DNA from: Undaria pinnatifida
Taxonomy: Eukaryota; Sar; Phaeophyceae; Laminariales; Alariaceae
DNA: 64,000 nt
Direction: 5' to 3'
Assembly: GCA_012845835.1 (NCBI GenBank)
Contig: JABAKD010000002.1
Coordinates: forward strand, 11,754,120-11,818,119
Position 1 is the first letter of the stretch; each line of letters begins with the position of its first letter. Below, one piece after another: positions 47,834 through 57,800 of the stretch. The translations under genes were made by a program, and so were the position numbers. The notes under the pieces were generated by a model. That model saw nothing but the letters and a program-made list of their open reading frames with translations, did not search any database and was not told where the DNA came from.

Positions 47834-48875
47834 TACCTGGTATATTATTTTGTAAAGGCATTGTTCGTAAATGCTAATTGTGATCGGAATGCTCTATTAA
47901 TAACATTGGTATTAATAGTAGCGATACGTGGTGCTAACAAAAAGAAACGATACCTCCTGGTATTTTGCTCACGGTCGGAAGAAATTGGGACTCGACGGGG
48001 AAAAAAACACGATGAAAAAAGGTGACGACAATACGGCACCAACCACACGCGGCAAAGCGGGCTGCTGTCTTCGGGGGTAGTTTGGCTTCGCGTTTGAAGT
48101 GCAATCCATGGAGTTGTACAACACGCGCCCAGCATGGTACTAATAATATTCACCCTTCCGCGCGCCCACACTATATAATACTTCGAAGTATATAGAGGCG
48201 GTTGACAGATAAATGCTGTCAAAGGGTTGCACCTGTTCTTTCCTCATCTTACTTAAGCTTTGCAATAAAACCCAACGCAGAGAATACAAGTGCCACCCGA
48301 TCCAATGAGCAATCCCATCCCGTACAGCAGCAGCAATAATAGGTGAAAAACGAGCAATCTAGGGAAACACAAATAGGTGGCATTCCACTAATATAGCGTC
48401 GTAATTGCTCTCAGTTTGAGCCCCAACGGTCGGGAAAATAGTGGCCAAAGAGTGCTGCCTGTATCGCATGCATGGCACATACATTATGTCATCTGGTTAT
48501 ACATCTCGATTGGTCTGACCGCATCTCACGCACCCGTGTACAACGGCAGCTAGCTGCTAGTGGCTTGCGCTGCTGAAGTAGTAACGGGGACCGCCGGTAG
48601 GGACAGCCCGCGCTATCGCTACCACGGGAAGTGAAGGACACGCCAGCTAGCGCCAGATTGCGAATAATATGCAATTGAGTTAAACTTACACACGACGTCT
48701 TGACGACGTGTATGAAAATACGAGGAAGCGTGGCGAGCTTAAGCTTTATTTTTCCCCATCTGCCGGAGGATGCAAAAAATTAAATTAAAAAAAAAACAAT
48801 GTCCCTAAAGTGTTACGATGTATATTATATACAGTAGTATGTATATAATATATGGTATAATATACTTATATATTA

Positions 48876-49660
48876 TACAGGATATCCTTGATAAACTAAT
48901 GCATTTCCTTCCATAGCGGCTGTCAGATTTTTTCCCCCTCAAAAACGGATTTTATAGAGTCCGCGCACAGAATGGTTAACGTCCCTGTTGACCCTGGTAC
49001 AAAAGCTACATTTTATTCCAAGGGGAGTCGCCGACCTATAGTCTATAGACTATATCCTTAATGAGGACGCACACCCAGTTAGTAATACGCGCGATCGGAT
49101 TATCACACACAGCTTGCAATAATAATGAGTTTCGATTTCACAGCTGGAGCGTATTTTTATTTTTTGCAGTATATAATACTCGGAGTATATTATATTCTTA
49201 AGATTACATCATACCAGTACAACAGCACAGTGCACGATTTGTCTCAAAGGTAATTACTCTGTGTACCACCGTGACCTTCTTTAGTTTAGCGGCCGGACAA
49301 AAAATATAAATAATGGTATACTTGGTAGACTATAGACCTACCTCCTGGTCTTCCATTTGTAAAAATAAATGTGGTGATCCATACATTATAAAAATAAAAA
49401 TACACTCCAGCTGTGAGATCGAATATTTTGTCGAAACTCATTCGTGCAAGCTGTGTGTGTGATACTCCGATCGCGCGAATTACTGGGTGTGTGTCCTCAG
49501 GTCGGCGACTCCCCTTGCAACTACTACAGTGTAGCTATCAGGGTCAACAGGGTGATGTAAGTCAGTCTGTGCGCGGAAACTATAAAACCCGTTTCTGAGG
49601 GGGACAAAATCTGACAGCTGTGGAAGGAAATGCATCAGTGTATCAAGCGAATCCTGTAAG
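48876..49660. repeat. Large inverted repeat (arms about 270 bp)
   Basis: The left arm (about 48876-49160) is the reverse complement, with differences, of the right arm (about 49385-49660). Paired landmarks are 'gcatttccttccatagcgg' with 'ggaaggaaatgcat', 'ggggagtcgccgacctatag' with 'ggtcggcgactcccc', and 'gcgcgatcggattatcacac' with 'gatactccgatcgcgcg'. A direct third copy of the right arm is at 50330-50600. The central spacer of about 220 bp is AT-rich with TATATTATA palindromes. Confidence 0.85.
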
Positions 49661-50880
49661 TCGAGTAACCGGTGAGGGGAGGGCGGAGTTTTTTAAGGCC
49701 GTGGGGGCCTGGTTTGGACCAAAAGGGAGCGGGGGTGGGTGGGGGGAGGGGGGGGGGGGGGGACGGGTGGGGCAGCTCAATTGGTACATGGAAACTATAA
49801 CTCCTTCAAGGGGATAAATCTGACGGTATTGGAAAGAATGCACCAGTTTATCATGGGGGGGCAGGGGGGCGGGACGGGCGGGGTAGCTCAATCTGTGCGT
49901 GGAAACTATACATCCTTTAAGGGGATAAATGTGGCGGTTTTTGAAAGAATGCACCAGTTTATAATGTATATCTTGTAAGTCGTACAACCAGTGAGTAGAG
50001 GGCGGGGTGTTCACGGGGGTGGGGGAGGGGGGGGGGGTGGGGGGGGGGGGGGGGGGGCGAAAGGGCTTCAGGTCGCATAGATGTAGGGGTTTGCTATACG
50101 CGTGGTGGTAGGTCTAGGCGATCGTGCGGGTGGCGGGGAAGGAGGGGTCGTTGGGGGGGGGGGTTGGGGGATGGATGAAAGCTACGTCCTGAATGGCTAG
50201 AAAGATAATGGCGTGATATCAATTGGCAAGTTGCGTAGAAGTGTTCATTACCCTGGCCGATCTCGATTGTAAGTGGGGCGTTTGAACAACGTGTTAAAGC
50301 TTCACAATTTGTTATTGTAAATGGATATATTATAAAAATTAAAATACACTCCAGCTGTGAGATCGAAGATTTCGTCGAAACTCATCTTTGCAAGCTGTGT
50401 GTGATACTCCGATCGCGCGTATTACGAGTGGTGTGTCCTCATTAAGGATATAGGTCGGCGACTCCCCTTACAACTACAGTGTAGCTATCAGGGTCAACAG
50501 GATGATTTTAGTCAGTCTGTGCGCGGAAACTATAAAACCCGTTTCTGAGGGGGACAAAATCTGACAGCTGTGAAGGGAAAGGGGGGCCTGGTTTTGATCA
50601 AAAGCGAGCGGGTTTGGAGGGGGGGGGGGGGGGGGGGGGAAGGGGGGCAATTTGTGCATGTAAGCTATAAATCCTTTCGAGGGGATAAATCTGACGGTTT
50701 TGGCACCAGTATATTATTGGGGGCGGGGGGGTGGGTGGGGGGGGGGGGGGGGGCAGCTCAATATGTGCCTGGAAACTATACATTATTTCGAGGGGATAAA
50801 TGTGACATTTTTGGAAATAATACATCAGTTTATCATGTATATCCTGGGGTAAGTCGTACAATCAGTGAGTATAGAGAGGG
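49560..50880 (+). repeat. Tandem array with poly-G tracts, unit core 'ggaaactataa...gataaatctgacgg'
   Basis: At least six cores of the type 'ggaaactata-a-cctttgaggggataaatctgacggttttgg...caccagtttatcatg' occur near 49575, 49788, 49905, 50527, 50665 and 50772, plus an inverted one at 48905-48970. Most are separated by long G runs (10-20 G), 'gggcggggtagctcaat' and 'gtaagtcgtacaaccagtga'. The frames across them are Pro- or Gly-rich artefacts, not genes. Confidence 0.8.
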
Positions 50881-50965
50881 TGGAGTGTTCGAGGGGGTGG
50901 GGTTGGGATGGGTTGGGGGGGGAGGGTGGGGGCGGGGGGCGGGGGGGGGGGAAGGGCTTTAGGTG

Positions 50966-51830
50966 AGGGGTTTGTTATACGTGTGGTGCTAGGTCTAGGC
51001 GAAGGTGCGGGTGATGGGGAAGAAGGGGGCGTTCGAGGCGGGGGGGGGGGGGGGGGGGGGGGGGGAACACAGCGGCATGGATGGCTCTCGAAAGATAATG
51101 AGGTGATATCCTGTGCGTGAAGTGTTTATTAATGTGGCGGATTTCGATATTTGGTGGGGCGTTTGAGTAAGGGAGAGCAAGAAGGGGGGGGGGGGGAGAT
51201 TTTTTAGGAGGTTTAGGTCACAAATAATATTCAAATACACTTCGGCTGTGAGATCAAAGATATGTATCAGCTTGTTATACGCGTGGTGCTAGGTCTAGGC
51301 GATCGTGCAGGTGGTCGGGAAAGAGGGGGCGTTGGAGGGGGGGGGGGGGGGGGGGGGAACACAGCGGCATGGATGGCTCTCGAAAGATAATGAGGTGATA
51401 TCCTGTGCGTGAAGTGTTTATTAATGTGGCGGATTTCGATATTTGGTGGGGCGTTTGAGTAAGGGAGAGCAAGAAGGGGGGGGGGGGGAGATTTTTTAGG
51501 AGGTTTGGGTCACAAATAATATTCAAATACACTTCGGCTGTGAGATCAAAGATATGTATCAGCTTGTTATACGCGTGGTGCTAGGTCTAGGCGATCGTGC
51601 AGGTGGTCGGGAAAGAGGGGGCGTTGGAGGGGGGGGGGGGGGGGGGGGGACCACAGCGGCATGGATGGCTCTCGAAAGATAATGAGGTGATATCCTGTGC
51701 GTAAAGAGTTTATTAATGTGGCGGATTTCGATATTTGGTGGGGCGTTTGAGTAAGGGAGAGCAAGAGAGGGGGGGGGGGGGGGGGGGGGGGATTTTTAGG
51801 AGGTTTAGGTCTATATATATGTCCATGTAA
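50966..51830 (+). repeat. Satellite, three units of about 292 bp, each with two poly-G runs
   Basis: Units start near 50966, 51266 and 51558 with 'gttatacgcgtggtgctagg' and share 'cacagcggcatggatggctc', 'gataatgaggtgatatcctg' and 'gcggatttcgatatttggtg'. Units 2 and 3 are almost identical outside the G runs, so they duplicated recently. A related start is at 50089. G-run lengths may be imprecise because such tracts are error-prone to sequence. Confidence 0.88.
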
Positions 51831-51839
51831 AAATATGCT

Positions 51840-52220
51840 CTCTTTTTGATACGGTGTTCTTCGGCGGCCGAAGTTTTTTTCTGACACTTTCGGCTGCGGG
51901 GCGACCAAGGCGGCCGTCGGTACATTGCGACGCATGTCTGGATCCCAGCCGAGCTCCGTGGCGGTGCTTTGAGCATGCAACGTCGCTGAACTGGCTCTGT
52001 TTGTCAAGGGGTTGTGCTCTGCCTCGCTGAGACGAGCAGGTGCAATTAAAGCAGCCGCTCGGCTTCGCAGCCACAAAATCAGTATACATCAGTACAGCAG
52101 CAGCAATACAACGGCAGCTAGCTGTGCTCCAAGCTCTCGCCTTTCCGCCAGTAGTCACGGGTGTATCGATGTGTGTGGCTGGTGCTTAGCTAGCAGGAGA
52201 TCGAACCACGACGACAGCAC
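51840..52220 (-). repeat. Dispersed repeat, inverted copy of 23.46-24.16 kb
   Basis: Contiguous here are 'ttcggcggccgaag', 'cactttcggctgcggggcg', 'gacgcatgtctggatccc', 'tgcctcgctgagacgagcag', 'gtacagcagcagcaa' and 'gtgctccaagctctcgcctt', ending near 'gcaggagatcgaaccacgac'. The last motif reads as a Pol III B-box-like ggttcgatctcc on the minus strand. This is the more complete of the two copies. Confidence 0.6.
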
Positions 52221-54315
52221 TATTACCTGGCACATGATTAACACGTCCAACGCAAAAGCCAGTAGTAGTACTATTATACTACTAGTCAAAACACAAATCG
52301 TCGGACCTCATGCCAGGTATACGAAGCATACAGCAAGCAGCAACAAAGCAAATACTGTTGTGTAGCTCATGCCTGTACATATCATAGGAACGCCTGTGCT
52401 CCCTCTTTTCGACCTGCGACGCCCCCGGGATATCATGTCAACCCCATCCCGAAGAGGGACCTTGTAAATACTCCGGAGTATATAATAATGTTATAAATAT
52501 ATGTAATGTTTTAGCCATTCATCTTCCTAGCCCGATATTGACCGACATAAAAAAACACCATTACTTGTGGGCAGGAAATAGTTTCATATCTTGTGACTCG
52601 ATCGCAGCCTTTTTCTACTGCAAATTTGACCCCCCCTCTAATTCCAAGTGGTTTGCCCACAGATTCGATGTTGCAGTTCTAAAGGGGTTGAAGCCCAAGT
52701 CACTTAATCGATTCTACCACGAGTACGTATCATCACTAACCAACACAACGGGTAGTTACCCAAAAAAAGCTTACCGGTAGTTCTTAACTCTCCGTTTTCG
52801 TTGGCTGAACGCCTCTCCGAAGTTGGAAAATCGAATCAACTGCGGCCAGCATCAACAATCCCGTGCGGCAATCCCGTGCGGCTACGAGCACTCGTACGCC
52901 TCTCCGACTTGGAAAACCACATCAACTGCGACCACGCCAGCATCAACATTCCCCTGCCGGTACGAGTATACGCTCGTAGGAAACGCCTGAAAGTGCGTCA
53001 CAACATAACGACTAGTGTAGTGTATACCGGTATACTCGTGGGGCATATATAGTCTGATCGTCGGGCATCGTACTCGTCGGGGAACTACGACGTATCAGGT
53101 AGGGAATACTTGTCGGGGACTTTGACCATATACTCGTAGGAAACTAGCAGTACATACGACGTACTCGTGGGAACTACTAGAATGGTGGTACGACACGCTT
53201 CAAAGCGCGTCACAACAGTAGGTATCACTCTATAGCGCCAGTATGTGCACTACAGGGGGAGATACCGGCATTATAGCGGCAACCGGCACTACTCCGCATA
53301 CTGATCCTACTGGGGGTTTCACACTGTCCCGGCGATTTCACGGGCATTTAATAGCGGGCCACTACAGTACTCGTAGGAAACGCTTCAGAAATTGCGTTAC
53401 AAAACAAACCTGCGGCCTGCGATAAGCCAAAGTCAGTTAGTCAGAAAGAACCTAACCTTAAGGGGGGATGGATATACAAGTCGGCCTAATTTCAGGCATG
53501 CCTCCTGCGCCGATAACTACACAAAAAATTCAAAACATTTTCTTGTCTTCTATGACTGCATGTATATACGTCCATCCTCAATAGACTCCAAAACATGTTG
53601 CTGCTGCGTATGATACTGCACGCAGCTGAGGATACCACTCGCACACTAAATCTCTACGAGTACTCAATCGTACTCGTACTGTGGGAACCATGTCACGGTA
53701 AGATTCCACTTGAAACCTAACATTTACCCGGACTATTTAATACGACGACGACTACTGCCGCTGCTGCATATAACTACTACCGCTGTGATACTGCAGCATT
53801 CTTTTATGATACGTACGATGCACGCCTTCGCAAAATAGCCATCTACTACAACTACGTACGGCCACGTATGTATGTATAAACTATAGAGCTATCGTATTGT
53901 ATTAGTACGAGGTTATACAACAGGTATGTAAACGAGTTTTAAAGGTCAACAGAAACAACAATGCAACAAACCAATCAAACCAAACCAAACCACTCCCACA
54001 CAAACAAAACGCAACAGAGGAGGAATCGCAACGAAGACACACTTCGCTCGACCTCACTCACACCTCGAGGCAAACGACAAATCGCCCAAAACAAGACACA
54101 CACATTTCGTCGGGGCTTAGCCTCGCAAAACGGTATGATCTCCCAGACCAATAACTAAAACATGCGTGCGTATATATGACATCGCTCACACAAGCTCGAA
54201 AAAGGCCTAAAAAAACCCAAATGACGTGGAAACGGTGAAAAGCGTCCAAAAAACGCCGAAAACGTCCCAAAACGTCCGAAAGCGCCGAAAGCGTTCGAAA
54301 ACGCCGAAAAAAACG
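52221..54315. other. No gene recognised; GTACTCGT-rich and CGAAAACG-rich DNA
   Basis: From 52.8 to 53.7 kb 'gtactcgt/acgagtac' motifs recur irregularly. A run of short imperfect repeats of the type 'gcgtccaaaaaacgccgaaaac' (54.23-54.31 kb) directly abuts the glycosyltransferase stop codon and may be in its 3' untranslated region. No exons were identified. Confidence 0.5.
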
Positions 54316-54880
54316 TCACGAACTCCGGAATTTCTTACGTAGCCAAGCGCGGAACTGTAACCACCAGTTCGACAGGGCGGGAGGGTCCGCCCAATACAGC
54401 CCGCGCACAAAGTCGGGTTGCGCCTTGGCCTTAGCCTTGATGAGTGCCGAGTATGTCGAAAAGTAATTCAACATGAGCAGCGCTGCTCTCGAGCACACCG
54501 CGACATCGATAGCCGGTAGCGCCGCGCTAACTTCGTCGGCCGTTATGGACTGGCCTGCGGCTGAAGCAGATGTTTCTTTTGAGCCGTTGCTATAGCCACC
54601 AAAATGTTGCCTCCCCGCCGCGTAAGCTGGGAGGGAGACATCATCCAGGGTGAACACCGGCACCATGTTCCCGTGCTTTGTAGCCTCGAGAAAATGGGCG
54701 TCGTCGCTTGTCGCGAAGACGAAGCGCGGTACGACGGCGAGCTCGTGGGGTGCTTGCCGGAGCAGAACATCGACCGTGTTGCGGAAATTGGCCTCCTCTA
54801 CCCAGCACAGTCCGCCGTTTCCTAGGGCATCCTTCACCCATTCCCGAGCGCTGTGAGCAGGAATTTCCGGGAGAGGAAAA
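54316..54880 (-). CDS. Last exon of the glycosyltransferase (C-terminal lobe)
   Basis: It is open from beyond 55000 to the TGA at 54316-54318, but the protein becomes family-like only from about 54870: AREWVKDALGNGGLCWVEEA, then the FATSDD and TLDD segments, then CSRAALLMLNYFSTYSALI, and a basic C-terminus (WLQFRAWLRKKFRSS). The best acceptor ('gctcacag' at 54851) would need two bases from upstream, which neither possible end of the preceding exon supplies. Confidence 0.7.
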
Positions 54881-57800
54881 AATTGCACAAGCAAGTGATT
54901 TTGCAACAACGCGTTAGGATATTGTGACGGGTACGCAGTGAGGGCGCGTGATAGCTTTCGACAAAATGATTGAATACTCTTGATTTTCCCCCCGCCCCCT
55001 CTCCCCCCTTCACTTAGCCCCGTAGAATTTTGAGGGGCCACGCCGGACATTGTTTGTAAACATCCTATCCACATTGTCCGACCAACGCATCCCCACCTCC
55101 CGCTTTCGAACTCCTCCTCGTATCGAGCGCACGATGCCTATTCTTGCCGCCGAAGGCATATCTCAACCATTTTGTCGAAAGCTAAGGTTAATATTTATAG
55201 TTGATAGGGTGAATGCGTCAAGTCAAGTGTATTTTCAACCGTATTTTCGAAGCTGAGTCAAGCAAGCTCTACACAACCCTCAATTTCCGACAAAACACGT
55301 TTTCCGATCAACGCGCCCCCACCTTCCGCCTTCCAACTCCTCCCTGTATCGAGCGCACGACGCCTCGAAATCTTGCCGCGTTTATACAACACATGAATCA
55401 CGTGAATAACATGAATCACATGAACACTTTTGTCGAAAACCCAGGCTGGGGTTGTTAGGGTTCGTTCAAGTTCGAGTAGCGATTTAAGTCAACCATATTT
55501 GAACCATTTCCGCAAGCTACGCCAAGCAAGGTATACCTATACAGCTCTCATTTCCCGACCAACGAATTGCGCTGCACCTTCCGCTTTCGAACTCCTCCCT
55601 GTATCGAGCGCACGACGCCTCAAAATCTTGCCGCCGAATATGCGCGCACATGAACTGTGTCTCGGCCCCCCCTTGGCGACCGCGCCCCCCCCCCCCCCAT
55701 GCCCCCCTGCCCCCCCCGCCCCCTCTCCCCCTTTCCCCTGAACCATGGCCTCCGTGGCCTTTCGCCGGAAGCGATCGATGCTATCCTCTACGAAATCTTG
55801 CAGCCAAGTGGCTTCCTCTGAAACGTGTAGCTTAACCATGGCGTGCCAGTGCTGGTCTCCGCGTATTGAGGTCGGTGTCCAGCTCTGCGAGGGAAGGGGT
55901 TAAACGAAAAGCGAGAGGGTGCACAGCGGTTGGTTAGTTAGGGTTACAGATGAAAATCGATCAAACAGTTTATAGTCCACAATAACTCAAGCCCGATCCG
56001 CTGGATTGTACCAGGACCTGTGATGACAGACCCCCCAAAAGATGGTTGACACACAAGAAAAAAACTTAGCCGAGGGCAATCTATTCAACCACATTTATCG
56101 TGTGCTACGACAAGATCTTCCCTCCAAAAGAGGGGGCAAACAAGCTTGGCTGAAAGCAGGCAGGGAGTTGAATTCCTGATCTGAAACATACCAAACATGG
56201 TCGACACGGCGCTCGATTTTATCAGGACTCAGTAGGCACTCATTAAAAAAGAAGAGGGCAAACAACAAAGCTTCTCAGTGGCCGAAAACGTATTGACGGC
56301 ATCCCAACGGATAAGCTATCGAGCCAACGTATCTTCCAGCCTAAAGAGGGGACAACCAACAAACAAGGTTGCACACGTCAGTCAGGCAGATCACGATTTA
56401 GATCATCTAGATCATCTAGATCACACAGATATTGATGATATACATGATATAAATCGTATAGGTCCTATATAACATAGATCTAAATCCTACATCTGTCGTT
56501 AGGATATGTACGGGATCTGCGGGGTACAGATCCAACACAGGAAACATGTGCTAGGTCATCCAATTTGACGGCCCTCACCAGACAACATAATCTATAGGCC
56601 TTAAAGATCATGTAGACCAGGGATCCGTCTGCCCTGAGAGACACAGATAATCTACAGATCAATAAGGATCTGATATGTCTGTCCGACGTGTGCAACTTGA
56701 TTCACAGCAACGTTTATTCCAGACCTGAAACATGCCAAACATCGCGGAAACGGCAAGGACCTGGTCCGGTATATCGCGCAGAACGCTCCAGCCAGCTTCC
56801 GTTGAGTTCGGTAAAGGCAGCGGGATCTGCCGACGATAGAACGATAGAACCAGCAAACGATAGAAACAAGAAATGAATGATATCGCAAAAAATACAAAAA
56901 AGAAAAGGAGCCTCGTGTTACTGAAGTTTGGGAACCGAACCAAGGAAAATCTGTTGGACAATCTTCCGTCGGCGCACCTGACTCAGCTAGCCCCAGCTCG
57001 TCAAATTACAGCAAGGTAGTTTATATTTTAATTTTTAGTCATACCTCTTCACTTTCCAGCTCAACTCTTTAGAGGTTTAACCTCAGCGATTTCTTTGACA
57101 CGCCGTGGTCATACATACTGTAGGCGTCTTCCCTTTCCCCCCCCGGTACGTGATGCCTTCATTTTTCGAATAGGGTCCAGCATTCCGACTTTTTCAGCTT
57201 TTTATGCTCGTCGATTTGACTCGTTTTTCGTCAATTTACGCCCCCGCACTTTCGGCCTGTTAATTATTTAATAGCAAGAAAGAGTCTCTTGCGGGGTTCG
57301 AACCTACGACATCGACCTCAATAGTTACCCGGCTTACTTTTGGACCACCGGAGACGCTGCAAAACCTAACGATTAGTCCGCGATTTTAAGTAGTAACACG
57401 AACAAAAATAATACCTACCAGGTAGCCAGCCAACTACCAGGAATCAAATTAGTCGGCGGCTTACAATCAATCGTCAGCCAATTCACAGATTGGACCATCC
57501 TCCGTCCGCACCTGAGGGAGCTCGCCCCAGCCCATCCTGCTGAAGTAGTCTCCGTTTCCGGAGAGCTGCTTGATGGGCATGTCTACCAGATACACGCTTT
57601 CCGGAGACTGCACCGCCTGCAGATGGTTGGGGCCAGCGCATACAATGCGTACGGTTGGCGGGAAGGGGAGATAAGTAAGGAACGGTTAACTCCCTTAGAA
57701 GTGCTAAAAACTGCATCCAAGTTTATGGGGACAAAACGATCGGAAAAAATATCATATTTCTTTACAGCACTGTTGACGACAGGACTTCAGAGGGACAAAA

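Larger units (their letters stand above)
55885..57511 (-). other. Glycosyltransferase intron with repeats
   Basis: It begins gtgcgg after CCTCAG and ends 'ccctcgcag'. It holds a SINE-like copy (57.1-57.37 kb), a hAT-type end (57.44-57.49 kb) about 25 bp past the donor, and 'gatctagat' runs at 56.39-56.43 kb that also occur at 32.16 kb. No exon was seen. Confidence 0.6.

Noticed and set aside
49643-51532. Several Pro-rich minus-strand and Gly-rich plus-strand frames
   Set aside because: Produced by poly-G/poly-C runs that keep frames open; they follow the satellite units, not genes.
55537-55740. In-frame Gly/Ala-rich extension of glycosyltransferase exon 7
   Set aside because: It is the translation of a C-rich tract followed by one unit of a tandem repeat; a donor earlier in the exon (55744 or 55792) is more likely.
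57280-57370. Functional tRNA gene on the minus strand
   Set aside because: The head has A- and B-box-like motifs, but stems are mismatched and it runs into a repeat body shared with 46.5 kb, so a SINE is more likely.
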